Assembly: GCF_000702505.1 (NCBI RefSeq)
Contig: NZ_JNIM01000001.1
Coordinates: forward strand, 3,658,001-3,722,000
Reading direction: 5' to 3'
From: Thermogemmatispora carboxidivorans
GTDB taxonomy: Bacteria > Chloroflexota > Ktedonobacteria > Ktedonobacterales > Ktedonobacteraceae
DNA length: 64,000 nucleotides
Shown here: in pieces, positions 25,800-34,944 of the stretch
How the letters are laid out: every line of letters starts with the position of its first letter
Position numbering within the stretch: position 1 is the first letter of the stretch
Program-made: the position numbers and the translations under genes
Notes under the pieces: generated by a model
Told to the model about the DNA's origin: nothing
The model's input: only the letters and a program-made list of their open reading frames with translations
The model's database searches: none

Positions 25800-26636
25800 A
25801 TGAGCATTCTGGAAAGCATTCAGCATGGGCTGGAAAAGGCAGCCCAGCAAGCAGCTCGCCTGGCCCGTATTCAACAGCTGCAGCTGGTGCTGAATGATCT
25901 GAGCTACAAGGCCAGTCTGGAGCACCGGACGCTGTCCAACCAGGTTATGGAATTGTATTTCAACGGGAAGCTGAGCCAGGGCGAGCTGGTGCCACTCTGT
26001 CAGAATCTCGCCACCCTGGAGCAGCACATCAAAGAAATCCAGCAGGAGCTGGAGCGCCTGCATGGCGAGGGACAGGAAGAGGCGGGCGGCGCGCCCGCGG
26101 CAGCGTCAGAGCCGCTGCCCGCTGGTCCTTCGGCCAGTAGCCCAGCTTCCCCTGCGGCCTATCCGGCGTATTCTCCGCCATTTCCCCCAGTAGCGACCTA
26201 TCCCGTCGGCGGGCCGGTCGCCTACCCGCCACCATTAGCTACGCCCACGGCAACAGGACCTGTACCCACCCCCGGTTATGCCCCACCGGGTTTCGCTCCC
26301 CCAATGGGGGGCCTTCCCGCTGCAGCCGCTGTGCCTACCAGCGACGGGACCACCGTCGTGGCCCCTCCGCCAGGGCCTGAGAGTGCAGCTATGCCAGCTT
26401 CTGGCCCCGATCCCGCCACCGCCACAACTCCCGCCGTGCAGGTGGTGCCCTCAACCGCTCCCGGCCTAGGAGGCCCTCCAGCGCCACCGACGCCGACAGT
26501 TGTTCCGCCATTGGGGGCCTTGCCGGAAAGTGCTCTGAGAGCAGCCCCAGCAGGACAGCCCTGGCCCACCTCTGTCGCAAATCCAGAAGAGGCAGCCAGA
26601 CCCGGCTCTTCTCCGCGAGAGCCTCACCAGCCGTAG
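25800..26636 (+). CDS. Hypothetical coiled-coil protein with Pro/Ala-rich tail
   Basis: The 278-residue protein starts at ATG 25800, preceded by AGAAGGAG. Residues 1-90 are helical and Gln/Leu-rich, with heptads (LEKAAQQAARLARIQQLQLVLNDLSYKA and NLATLEQHIKEIQQELERL) and a short-domain look (VMELYFNGKLSQGELVPLCQ). The remaining ~190 residues are Pro/Ala/Gly/Val-rich and disordered. The layout echoes the 521-895 protein: a helix, then a Pro-rich tail. No family is recognised. It is a single gene with a promoter upstream and an independent promoter for the ABC gene downstream. Confidence 0.6.
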   Translation: MSILESIQHGLEKAAQQAARLARIQQLQLVLNDLSYKASLEHRTLSNQVMELYFNGKLSQGELVPLCQNLATLEQHIKEIQQELERLHGEGQEEAGGAPAAASEPLPAGPSASSPASPAAYPAYSPPFPPVATYPVGGPVAYPPPLATPTATGPVPTPGYAPPGFAPPMGGLPAAAAVPTSDGTTVVAPPPGPESAAMPASGPDPATATTPAVQVVPSTAPGLGGPPAPPTPTVVPPLGALPESALRAAPAGQPWPTSVANPEEAARPGSSPREPHQP

Positions 26637-26751
26637 CTGGCGCAGCAGTCAGCAGGCTGGCCCTACCAGACCATACCAGACCACGCCGGTGGCGGCCCTC
26701 CACCCCCGGTCAGTGAGAGGAGGCAATCCTTGCCGCTCGTGACGCCTGCCC

Positions 26752-26780
26752 TTGCGTTTGAGGCCGGCCCGCGCTACACT
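26752..26780 (+). promoter_or_regulatory. Promoter of the ABC ATPase gene
   Basis: TTGCGT (26752-26757), a 17-base spacer and TACACT (26775-26780), about 90 bases before the gene. Confidence 0.5.
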
Positions 26781-26869
26781 GACTGAGTGAGAAAGCCCTG
26801 CCCTCTTCTCTTCCAGGAGCGAGAGCAAGCAAGAGAGTGAGCAGCCTGCAAGTGAGAAGGAAAAGGAGC

Positions 26870-27637
26870 ATGTCCAGCAAGGAGATTCTCAGCTTACCAG
26901 GACAAGAGGAGCTGATTGTCGAGGCTATCGACGTGCGTAAGGACTACGGAGAAGGGGCGCTCAGGGTCCAGGCACTGCGCGGGATTAGCCTCCAAATCCG
27001 CCGGGGCGAGGTTGTCGCTATTATGGGGCCAAGCGGTTGCGGGAAGACAACGCTGCTGAATTGCCTCAGTGGTCTGGATCGGGCCACCTCTGGCACTATT
27101 CGCATTGCAGGCCAGGATATTCAGGAATTAACGGATAATGAGCTGACTACCTTTCGCGCTCGCTCAATGGGCTTTATCTTCCAGAACTACAATCTGTTGC
27201 CAGTGTTGACGGCTCTGGAGAATATCGAATTGCCGCTGCTGGTGAGTGGAGTGCCAGCTCGTGAAGCCCGCGCGCGGGCCCTGGCCAGTATCGAGGAGGT
27301 CGGACTGAGCCGCTGGGCCCGCCATCGCCCGGCTGAGATGAGCGGCGGACAGTGCCAGCGAGTGGCGATCGCTCGCGCTCTGGCCACTCGCCCGGCTATC
27401 GTCTGGGCCGATGAGCCAACGGGAGCGCTGGACAGCGAGGCCAGTCAAGAGATCCTTGACTTGATGCTCTCGCTCAATCGCGACCAAGGACTGACTTTTG
27501 TCTGGGTCTCGCACGCCCTGGAGGTCGCACGTCGGGCCCAGCGCTTGATCACGATGCGCGATGGACGCATCGAAGACGATCGTTCGCTCGTCGCTTCCCA
27601 TGCCGACGAAGCCTGGCTTTGCGATCAACCCGACTGA
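26870..27637 (+). CDS. ABC transporter ATP-binding protein, LolD/MacB type
   Basis: The 255-residue ATPase has Walker A GPSGCGKTT, the Q-loop region MGFIFQNYNLLPVLTALENIELPLL, the signature MSGGQCQRVAIARAL, Walker B IVWADEPTGALD and the H-loop FVWVSHALEVARRA. The QNYNLLP..TA.EN..LPL pattern and EPTGALDS are typical of the MacB/LolD/FtsE-like group that works with FtsX-type permeases. The signature is SGGQCQR rather than the usual SGGQQQR. ATG 26870 is chosen, with AGAAGG about nine bases before; GTG 26837 is an alternative. No permease gene is adjacent, so its membrane partner must be elsewhere. Confidence 0.88.
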   Translation: MSSKEILSLPGQEELIVEAIDVRKDYGEGALRVQALRGISLQIRRGEVVAIMGPSGCGKTTLLNCLSGLDRATSGTIRIAGQDIQELTDNELTTFRARSMGFIFQNYNLLPVLTALENIELPLLVSGVPAREARARALASIEEVGLSRWARHRPAEMSGGQCQRVAIARALATRPAIVWADEPTGALDSEASQEILDLMLSLNRDQGLTFVWVSHALEVARRAQRLITMRDGRIEDDRSLVASHADEAWLCDQPD

Positions 27638-27644
27638 GACAGCA

Positions 27645-27674
27645 TTTACATCTTGCACGCCTGTCCTCTATAAT
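27645..27674 (+). promoter_or_regulatory. Promoter of the PfkB kinase gene
   Basis: TTTACA (27645-27650), an 18-base spacer and TATAAT (27669-27674). The -10 sits inside a 13-bp dyad (CTCTATAATAGAG), which could be a regulator site. Confidence 0.55.
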
Positions 27675-27737
27675 AGAGAGGTCTTTCGACACGCAGGCAG
27701 GCCGGCAAGCGGCCAAAGGGATTGAGGGGGTCCTCCT

Positions 27738-28700
27738 ATGGGTAGAGTCATTGTTCTTGGCAGCCTGATGACCGACCTGGTAGCCCGCGCACCTCGCTTC
27801 CCCTTCCCCGGGGAGTCCTTGATCGGTGAGGAGTTCGCGATGTTCATCGGCGGCAAAGGCTTCAATCAAGCGGTAACCGCTGCTCGCCTCGGCGCTCAGA
27901 CAAGCCTGATCGGCAATGTCGGCCAGGATGCCTTCGGCGATGCCTTCTTCCCCGCACTGGCCGCCGAAGGCGTCGATTGCACCTACGTCAGCCGCGATAC
28001 AACTACTGGTACAGGCGTAGGCTGCGTGACGGTGGCGACCGAGATCGGCCAGAATGCGATCGTCGCTCTGCCACGCGCGAATTTGACTCTGTCGGCGGAG
28101 ACGGTGCGACAGGCGATGGAGGCATTGCTCAGCTCGGGAGAGGCAGCCGCTATGACTCCGCCCGGCGTTTTTCTGACTCAGTGCGAGACAAGCATCGAGA
28201 CCATCGTTACGGCCTTGCTCCAGGCACACGAGGCCGGCTTCGTGACCATCCTTAACGCCGCTCCCATCCCCCAGGAAATACTGCCCGCCGAGCTTTTCAG
28301 GCTGGTGGATATTCTGGTGGTGAATGAGATCGAGGCCAGTTTCCTGGCCGGCCTGACCGTCGATACGGCGATGACAGCGAAAACTGCAGCCGAACGCTTG
28401 CTAGAGCGCGGCCCTGAGCATGTGATTATTACGCTGGGGGCACTGGGCGCAACCTGGTGCACACATGGCGAGAATGGCGCGCCACCTTTCCATCGCTGGC
28501 AGCGCGCTTTTAATGTGCAGCAGATCGATCCGACTGGCGCCGGCGACGCCTTCTGCGGAGCTTTGGCCGCTCGCCTTTCAATGGGCGCCCCCCTCGAGGA
28601 GGCACTCCGCTGGGCCAACGCCGCAGGCGCTATCACGGTGACACGCAAGGGCGCTTTGCCTTCTCTGCCTACACGGACTGAGGTCGAAGCTCTGCTGTAG
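27738..28700 (+). CDS. PfkB family sugar kinase, ribokinase-like
   Basis: The 320-residue kinase has the N-terminal PfkB signature GGKGFNQAVTAARLGAQTSLIGNVGQDAFG (about 38-67) and the C-terminal ATP/anion-hole signature DPTGAGDAFCGALAARLS (about 258-275), with the catalytic Asp in GAGD. RAPRFPFPGESLIG is a typical substrate-binding strand. Ribokinase phosphorylates ribose at O5; fructokinase, adenosine kinase and tagatose kinase share the fold. The GGKGFNQA form (GGKGANQA in RbsK) favours ribokinase, but the substrate is not proven. It is transcribed alone from the promoter at 27645. Confidence 0.85.
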   Translation: MGRVIVLGSLMTDLVARAPRFPFPGESLIGEEFAMFIGGKGFNQAVTAARLGAQTSLIGNVGQDAFGDAFFPALAAEGVDCTYVSRDTTTGTGVGCVTVATEIGQNAIVALPRANLTLSAETVRQAMEALLSSGEAAAMTPPGVFLTQCETSIETIVTALLQAHEAGFVTILNAAPIPQEILPAELFRLVDILVVNEIEASFLAGLTVDTAMTAKTAAERLLERGPEHVIITLGALGATWCTHGENGAPPFHRWQRAFNVQQIDPTGAGDAFCGALAARLSMGAPLEEALRWANAAGAITVTRKGALPSLPTRTEVEALL

Positions 28701-28915
28701 CGTCCACCTTCGCCCTCTATTTCTATTTCCTTCCTTGCCGGCTCCCTTGGCAGCCAGCCTTTGAGCACGACAGCAACCGGCTCGCATTTCTCCGCGCCTG
28801 GCTTCTCTCTAGCCCTTTTTCTTTCAACTTCTCTTGCCCCTCGGCCTGCTTTCTGTCTCTCTTTAGCTAATGATTTCGATATAGATCCTTATATTATTGA
28901 ATTGAAGAAGTTGAT

Positions 28916-28944
28916 TTTACAATCAGCAAGAAGTGCGCTACAAT
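28916..28944 (+). promoter_or_regulatory. Promoter of the GHL10 gene
   Basis: TTTACA (28916-28921), a 17-base spacer and TACAAT (28939-28944), in an AT-rich patch. The rest of the 304-base gap (28701-29004) shows nothing else. Confidence 0.6.
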
Positions 28945-29004
28945 ACCCCTGCATATTGCTACTATTGTCTACATCAATCTCAGCGTAGAAGGGAGAGGCA
29001 GCAA

Positions 29005-30684
29005 ATGGGCAAAGGTGGGAGTGGCTTGGGAGCTTATGGGTACCTGCACTGGGTGGCAGGGGTGCTGTTCTGGCTGGTGAGTTCGCTGCCGTTGAGTCCG
29101 GCTCTGGGCAGGGCCAGTCTACCTGCGGTGCAAGTGCAGGCGCAGAGCTGGCATCGGGAAGGGGCCGGCGCCTGGTCGTGCTCCCCTTCGTCAACGACGG
29201 GAGCGCCGCGTCGACAGTTGCGTGGGGTCTGGATCGCTACGGTGGCCAATCTGGACTGGCCTTCACGCCCGGGTCTGCCCACCGCCGTGCAGCAGAAAGA
29301 AGGACGGCGCTTGCTTGACCAGGTAAGGGCCTTGGGCTTCAATGCGGTGTTTGTGCAGGTACGCCCGCTTGGGGACGCTTTCTATCCGTCGCGCTACGCT
29401 CCCTGGTCAGCCTACCTGAGCGGCGTTCAGGGACGCAGCCCTGGTTACGATCCGCTGGGGTTCCTGCTGAGCGAGGCTCACCGGCGTAACCTGGAGTTCC
29501 ACGCCTGGCTGAACCCGTTTCGCGTCAGCTTTCACGACAATCTCGCCGCCCTGGCGCCGACGAATCCCGCGCGGCAGCATCCCGCGTGGGTCGTACACTA
29601 TGCCGGGGCCCTCTACTTGAATCCGGGCCTGCCTGCTGTACGTCGGCTCCTGGCAGCTACGGTTGAAGAGCTGGTGCGCCGCTACGATGTTGACGGCGTT
29701 CACCTGGATGATTATTTCTACCCCTATCCAGTGGGAAAGCTGCCGTTTCCAGATAGCGAGACCTATCGCCAGTACGGCGCCGGTCGCTATCACTCGATCG
29801 CCGATTGGCGACGCGCGAACGTGAACGAGCTGATCGCTACCCTGAGCCAGACGATCCACCGCCTGCGTCCAGCCGTCAAGTTCGGCGTGAGTCCTTTCGG
29901 GGTCTGGCGCAACCGCCGCAGCGATCCGTCAGGATCGGCAACTGAGGCCGCAGTGACAAGCTACGATTCGCTCTATGCAGATACCCGTACCTGGATCAGA
30001 CATGGCTGGCTGGATTATATTGCCCCCCAGTTGTATTGGCCCATTGGCTTTCGCCGCGCTGAGTACACTACGCTCGTGCGCTGGTGGGTCCATGAGGTAG
30101 AGGGTTGGCCGGTTCATCTTTACATTGGGCAGGCAGCTTATAAGATCGGGAGCGGTGGCCCCTGGAGCGATGCAGAGGAGATGCCACGCCATCTGCGTTT
30201 TGACCTGGGCTTTGCAGCGGTCAAAGGCGAGATCTTCTTTCGTGTGAGGTCGGTACTGGCCGATCCGCTCGGCTTTGCCCGGCGCTTGCGCACAGCGATC
30301 TATCGCCATCCCGCGCTGATCCCTGTGATGTCCTGGTTGGGTGGCAGCCCTCCAGCGACTCCCAGAGCTTTACAGGCCCAGTTGCAGCCCCAGGGGACGA
30401 GTAGATGGAGCGTAACGCTGCGCTGGCAGGATGGCCCCACTGGTCAGGTTGCAACGACTTACTATGCGATCTATCGCCTGGATGGCGTGGCCTCCCCTGA
30501 TCCATGCGCGCTGAAGACTCCTACTGCCCTACTGGCAACCCAGCGGGGCCTTGGCGCGGATTGGCAGGTCTTTGTCGACCAGCTCGCTCCCCCGGAGACG
30601 CTCTATACTTACTATGTGACAGCGCTGGACCGCCTGCATCACGAAAGCCCTCCCAGCACCGCCCTGGTGGTCCATCTCCCATGA
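29005..30684 (+). CDS. Secreted glycosyl-hydrolase-like protein, GHL10 (DUF187/YngK) family
   Basis: The 559-residue protein starts at ATG 29005, with GAAGGGAG upstream. Residues ~10-35 form a signal peptide or anchor (YLHWVAGVLFWLVSSLPLS). The GHL10 TIM barrel spans about 75-430: RQLRGVWIATVANLDWPS, GFNAVFVQVRPLGDAFYPSRYAPWS, FHAWLNPFRVS, DVDGVHLDDYFYPYP with a likely acidic active site, FGVSPFGVWRN and YIAPQLYWPIGF. A C-terminal fibronectin-III-like region (about 450-559) ends it. Such proteins act on glycans outside the cell, but the substrate is not known. It is monocistronic. Confidence 0.85.
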   Translation: MGKGGSGLGAYGYLHWVAGVLFWLVSSLPLSPALGRASLPAVQVQAQSWHREGAGAWSCSPSSTTGAPRRQLRGVWIATVANLDWPSRPGLPTAVQQKEGRRLLDQVRALGFNAVFVQVRPLGDAFYPSRYAPWSAYLSGVQGRSPGYDPLGFLLSEAHRRNLEFHAWLNPFRVSFHDNLAALAPTNPARQHPAWVVHYAGALYLNPGLPAVRRLLAATVEELVRRYDVDGVHLDDYFYPYPVGKLPFPDSETYRQYGAGRYHSIADWRRANVNELIATLSQTIHRLRPAVKFGVSPFGVWRNRRSDPSGSATEAAVTSYDSLYADTRTWIRHGWLDYIAPQLYWPIGFRRAEYTTLVRWWVHEVEGWPVHLYIGQAAYKIGSGGPWSDAEEMPRHLRFDLGFAAVKGEIFFRVRSVLADPLGFARRLRTAIYRHPALIPVMSWLGGSPPATPRALQAQLQPQGTSRWSVTLRWQDGPTGQVATTYYAIYRLDGVASPDPCALKTPTALLATQRGLGADWQVFVDQLAPPETLYTYYVTALDRLHHESPPSTALVVHLP

Positions 30685-30726
30685 GAGGGACGAGCGTTGT
30701 CACTCAGGGGCGCCTCTCTCTCTGCC

Positions 30727-30784
30727 CAGCCTGGCGCTGTGCGTGAGGGCGAAGCGGGAGGAGCAGCCCCGCCGCGCCAGGCTG
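30727..30784. terminator. Hairpin between convergent genes
   Basis: CAGCCTGGCGC (30727-30737) pairs with GCGCCAGGCTG (30774-30784) as a perfect 11-bp stem with a 36-base loop between the GHL10 and phosphoesterase genes. No U-tract is present. Confidence 0.35.
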
Positions 30785-30917
30785 TGTCGCCCGACGCGCA
30801 GAGAGGCCCTGGCCTGGTGAGAGCAGAGCGGCTGAGAGGGAGCACGTCGGCACATTACCTTTGCGTTCGTAGCCCATTCAGTCGCCGTTCACCAGGGCCA
30901 GGGTAGGCTCGAGGGGG

Positions 30918-33107
30918 CTAATGGGAGCGCCGGGTCGTCAGGCTACGGGCGCGTTGGAGCAGATTGTTGCCTTTTGCCACCAGGGTAGCCGTGCGGGCCG
31001 GGGTGAGCTTTGCCGCGGCTTGCTGTCCGCTGCCACCGAACTCGGCTCCCTCCAGGATGGTCAGAAGCTCGTCGGCCAGGGCATTGCGCTGCGCTGTCAG
31101 CAGCTGGAGCTGAGACGCCATGCGGGTATAGGTGCTGTCGTTGTCGGGGCTGCCGCTCTCCAGCGCTAGGGTGGAGATGCGCAGTGTGCTCAAAGCAAGG
31201 TCACCTACGGGCGCATCGATGCGCTTGAGGAGTTGACCAAGCTGGAGAAGCAGGCCTCGACTGCGCCGCACTGTCGGCGGGAGGGCACTGTCGTCCAGCG
31301 CTTCGATAAGAACTCGTCCATCATGACGGTAGTCGTCTTTGAGGCCGAGCAGCTCCATCATGGTGGGACGAATGTCGGCGTGATCGGCCCAGATGCTGTT
31401 GTTGCGGCCAAGATGGCGCACGCCAGGTCCAACCAGCCCCAGCCAGGTACGGTTGATGTCGGGGGCAATATCTCCGTGGTTCCAGGCGTAGGTGGGCACG
31501 ACCTGGACACAGGGTGTGTTGCAGTTGGCTGGCCCAGCGTAGATGTAGTAGTCGGGATTGGCAAACCAGACAAAGGTAGGGGTCCGGGCCGGGTCGGCGG
31601 TGACCATGTGGAGTAGCTTCATCTCGATAGGATCAGCCATGTATTGGGTGAGCTGCTCTGTTTTGCCCGTGATGGGGTTAACAGCGGAGAGTTTGCCGGT
31701 GGCTCGCTCAAAGGCTCGCGTCACTGGATCGCTGCGCCCCGGGTTGCCAGTGATGTAGATTGCGGGAGCAGAGTCGGCGTGAAGCTGGAAAGGAGTGGTC
31801 ACGCCTTGCTGGGTGGCCAGCAGGCCCGCCATGTTGACGTTGATTTCGCCAATGACGCTGTAGTTACAGGGGAGAGTGATGCCGTCGCAGTCCGCCGGGG
31901 TCGGTGGCCCGCCGACGAAATGGTCGCCTTCGTCAGCGGTGATGACAAAAAGGGTGTTGGCAGGCGTGATGCCGTCTTGCTCTAACCGCTGGAAGAAGCG
32001 GGCAAAGGCTTGATCATAGGCGCGCAGGGCTGCAACGTAGCCCGCCTGACCAGGCCCAAAGGCCGGCCCCCCAGGGTGTTTGTCATGTACATCGGAGATG
32101 TAGGCGTAGGTGATCGGGACACCGTGCTCTTGCATGGCGGCTACATAGGCGAGACTGACGCTGGCGCTCATGCCATCAAAGCCGGGAAAGCCGATGTGCC
32201 CCTGGGAGTCCTGGATGATGTGCCCGTCAAGGTCAGTGAGTGGCCCGTCAGGACTGATCTGGGAGACGACGTATTTGTGGCCGAAGAGGGCCTGGTAGCC
32301 TTGATAGCCCCCAGGTTCGTCAGGCAGAAGATCAGGTTTGCCGCTATGCTCAGCCGAGCATAGCGGGCTGTTGAGGGCACAGTGAATGCTGATGCCTACG
32401 AAATCAGCAGAGGCCTGGGCTGGATTGGCTTTGACTTCGCTGGCTTCCGGTGAGTCAGCCCCGAAGACCGTGGGGATGTCAGCCCCGATGTTCTCCAGGA
32501 CCATGTTGGCCGCCCCAACTCCCCCAACATTACAGCCAGCTCGCGTGTAGGGCACCCACGGCGCAGGGGCATTGACTCCTAGCTCGTTGAGCATGTTGTA
32601 GGTGGTGTCGGTCGGCGCCGGGTTGCTGGGATCGTAAAGGGGATCAGTCCAGTAGGCAAAGGCAGAGGCCGGGCTGCTGGTCCCGTCAGGATTGAAATAG
32701 CGATAGCTGTTGCTGACCGCTACTCCGTGACGATCTGGGTAAACACCGGTGAGTGAGGTGAGAATGTTGGTGCCAGTGTGGGCAATCAGAGGCGTGTGGT
32801 TGTTAGAGAGCATGACGCCGTTGCTCTCGATAAAGTTGAGGAGATGGGGCATCTGCTCTAAATCAGAGGGAACATTAGGGTTGTCCCTCATCAGATGCAC
32901 ATTGTCAAATTGGATGTAGATGACGTGCTTGATGCCGTTTTTGAGACGACAGGTCGCATCACTCTCGCTCATCGCTACAGCCGCGGTACCAGCAGGCTTC
33001 ACCGCCGGTAGCAGGATGCCGATGACGAGGAGAAGCAGACAGCTCGCTTCGATGAGGCGGAAGCGTCCCCCCACGGGGTTGCGCTGGGACCAGGTGCGAT
33101 GACACAT
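30918..33107 (-). CDS. Secreted alkaline-phosphatase-superfamily phosphoesterase
   Basis: The 729-residue protein starts at ATG 33107, with AAAGGAGG directly upstream; an in-frame extension to 33371 precedes the transcription start and is rejected. Residues ~14-48 form a signal peptide or anchor (ASCLLLLVIGILLPAV). The alkaline-phosphatase fold is shown by YIQFDNVHLMRD (metal Asp), HTGTNILTSLTGVYPDRHGV (the Thr nucleophile region), ITYAYISDVHDKH, FVITADEGDHFVGG (metal Asp/His) and NNSIWADHADIRPTMMELLGL. The last ~130 residues are helical with no obvious motif. Family members are phosphodiesterases, nucleotide pyrophosphatases or sulfatase-like enzymes; the substrate is unknown. It has its own promoter. 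Confidence 0.8.
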   Translation of the reverse strand: MCHRTWSQRNPVGGRFRLIEASCLLLLVIGILLPAVKPAGTAAVAMSESDATCRLKNGIKHVIYIQFDNVHLMRDNPNVPSDLEQMPHLLNFIESNGVMLSNNHTPLIAHTGTNILTSLTGVYPDRHGVAVSNSYRYFNPDGTSSPASAFAYWTDPLYDPSNPAPTDTTYNMLNELGVNAPAPWVPYTRAGCNVGGVGAANMVLENIGADIPTVFGADSPEASEVKANPAQASADFVGISIHCALNSPLCSAEHSGKPDLLPDEPGGYQGYQALFGHKYVVSQISPDGPLTDLDGHIIQDSQGHIGFPGFDGMSASVSLAYVAAMQEHGVPITYAYISDVHDKHPGGPAFGPGQAGYVAALRAYDQAFARFFQRLEQDGITPANTLFVITADEGDHFVGGPPTPADCDGITLPCNYSVIGEINVNMAGLLATQQGVTTPFQLHADSAPAIYITGNPGRSDPVTRAFERATGKLSAVNPITGKTEQLTQYMADPIEMKLLHMVTADPARTPTFVWFANPDYYIYAGPANCNTPCVQVVPTYAWNHGDIAPDINRTWLGLVGPGVRHLGRNNSIWADHADIRPTMMELLGLKDDYRHDGRVLIEALDDSALPPTVRRSRGLLLQLGQLLKRIDAPVGDLALSTLRISTLALESGSPDNDSTYTRMASQLQLLTAQRNALADELLTILEGAEFGGSGQQAAAKLTPARTATLVAKGNNLLQRARSLTTRRSH

Positions 33108-33725
33108 AGGTTCCTCCTTTATCGCTGCAGGTCCACCGGTTGGTCGGTCGATTGGCAGACAAGAACAGCATGGCAGCAACTCGCTCCTCGCAGCACGGGT
33201 AAGGTCCTCCTCCGCCACCCAGTCGCTGGGTGCGGCCCGGACGCTGACCTCCCTTCCCCGCCACGTTCTGCCCTGTCCTTGCGCTTCCAGTGTTGAGAGC
33301 CTGTCAGGTGGCACTCCTGACAGAGAGGCCTCCTCAAGTCGCGTTCCTCTCGACTCTCCGAGGAGATGCAATTAGAGTATAGCACTCTATTGAATAGATA
33401 TCAATGATCTAAATGGCAAAGTGTTAAGAATATGTAAAATAGAGACATTCATGCAAGTCCATAAGAGGGGAAGGGGAGACCTAACCCAGGAAGAAGGCTC
33501 AGGTTGGAGAAGAGCACCGCTAGCTCGGATCACACTCAGCTCGTTGACTACTCTGCCTGATCAATCGGGGCCGTGAGTCTACGCCGAGGTGCGTTAGTTA
33601 GTCGGTCAGCGAGTTGGCCGGCTGGCTGGCTAGTCTCACAGGCTTCCTGAATGAGAAGCACAGCACGCCTGGAAGAAAGCCAGTACCCCGATGGCTCTCT
33701 GACTGGGGTTGCTCCGCTTCAAGGC
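33108..33725. other. Intergenic region upstream of the phosphoesterase
   Basis: The 618 bases hold the phosphoesterase promoter and leader. A short AT-rich stretch (33370-33460) surrounds the promoter. I see no RNA gene or coding frame. Confidence 0.45.
33376..33404 (-). promoter_or_regulatory. Promoter of the phosphoesterase gene
   Basis: The minus strand has TTGATA (33399-33404), a 17-base spacer and TATACT (33376-33381). Transcription would start near 33369 and leave a leader of about 260 bases. Confidence 0.65.
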
Positions 33726-34199
33726 TTAGAGCCTGAAGGGGAGCCAGCGCAGAGGGGGAAAGACCTGCTCGACGATCGCAAAATGATCGTAGTAGTCGCT
33801 CTGCCGCAGGATCAGACCGCTTCTGACCAGGAAGATGCTGACGCCATCGACTTGAAAAGGGCGCGAGAGCCAGGATTGCTTCAGGAGACGCGGCGTTTTG
33901 CCGGAGGCGATCCAACAGACTACCGCCTGCCCCTCTCCAAAGAAACGGCGCGTCGGCGTATACTGGATAGTCGGCATACTGCTGAACCGCTGACTAAACC
34001 AGTGCGCAATCTCTTGATGGCCGCGACGCGCATGGCGCATACCGGTGTCAAAGAGTTCAGCGCTCTCATGATAGAGGGCAATGAGTTCATCAACGTCGTG
34101 AGCATTGAAGGCGACGACCCAGCGATTGATAAGAATAGGCAGCTCCATACCTCCAGGCGTAGGGCCGCCGTGCTCAAAGCCGTCCCGGTTGGTTCGCAC
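33726..34199 (-). CDS. SnoaL/NTF2-like domain protein
   Basis: This is a 157-residue reading from GTG 34199, preceded by GAGGAG eight bases away; ATG 34148 (MELPILI) is an alternative with GGAGG too close. The NTF2-like fold is suggested by LINRWVVAFNAHDVDELIALYHESAELFDTG, then RRGHQEIAHWFSQRFSSMP, VVCWIASG and VDGVSIFLVRSGLILRQSDYYDH. This is the common SnoaL-like layout with an alpha-beta cone and a hydrophobic pocket. Members are isomerases, cyclases or ligand-binding proteins, and no specific activity can be assigned. It is monocistronic with its own promoter. Confidence 0.72.
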   Translation of the reverse strand: MRTNRDGFEHGGPTPGGMELPILINRWVVAFNAHDVDELIALYHESAELFDTGMRHARRGHQEIAHWFSQRFSSMPTIQYTPTRRFFGEGQAVVCWIASGKTPRLLKQSWLSRPFQVDGVSIFLVRSGLILRQSDYYDHFAIVEQVFPPLRWLPFRL

Positions 34200-34263
34200 G
34201 CCACGTTCTCCTCTGCTTCTCTCTGGCTGGCTGCTCTCAGATGGTGGCATCCTCGTGCTCTGT

Positions 34264-34292
34264 ATTGTAGCGCAGGAGGACGCTAAGGACAA
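34264..34292 (-). promoter_or_regulatory. Promoter of the NTF2-like gene
   Basis: The minus strand has TTGTCC (34287-34292), a 17-base spacer and TACAAT (34264-34269). The predicted start near 34257 excludes the longest in-frame reading. Confidence 0.5.
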
Positions 34293-34944
34293 ATACTCTG
34301 GTCAATGGAAGTGGGAACTGCGTCGGATGTGGCTGGTTGGCGCCTCTCTTTGCCTGCCTATCCGCCGATCGCCCTCGCTGACCTCCTCTACCGGGCGAAC
34401 AAGGCCCGATCAAGACCAAAGCCAGGAGAAAGCGGAGAGCGAGAAGACACAAGCCTCACCGGTCGCCGCTCTTTTCGCCAACGGGGGAGAAGAGAGGAGA
34501 TTGCCACGCTCATGCTGTCCAGGCACAGTGCTGAGGGGAGTCCCTCGCTGGATGAGGGTGTGATGACTGGAAACTGGGATACGATCTTTTGGCCGCACCC
34601 GACTAGCTTCCTGGCCGGAACCGTGCTTAGCTGGACGTTCATTACCAGTTTCTCCCGACGATGCCGTCTTCTCTGATGGGAGCGCTTCCCGTGGGCCTCG
34701 GCAGCGGAGACCGAGAGCCGCATGGGAGACGTTCCTTTCTCCTCTTCCTTGCTCGCTTGCTCATGGGCTGGTGCGGAGAGAGATGCTGGCTCCCTTTCAA
34801 ACTGTTCTGAGCGCCGCAAGGGGACGGACCAGTGACGCGGGAGCGGCAAGAGCGGCCAGAGGAGGAACATCAGTTCGCCATTGGCTGGAACCACTCTTGT
34901 CGTTCTGGCGGCGAACTGACGGGGCCTCCTCCTGTCGGACGCTG
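34293..34944. other. Intergenic region after the VWA gene
   Basis: The 652 bases hold no convincing gene. A widely spaced inverted repeat (GAAACTGG near 34568 with CCAGTTTC near 34646) is present. A minus-strand frame of 168 codons here lacks domain signals and coding-like composition. Confidence 0.4.

Noticed and set aside
34388..34894. 168-codon minus-strand frame in a gene-free stretch
   Set aside because: It has no ribosome-binding site, Ser/Arg/Pro-rich composition and no domain. The region looks non-coding.
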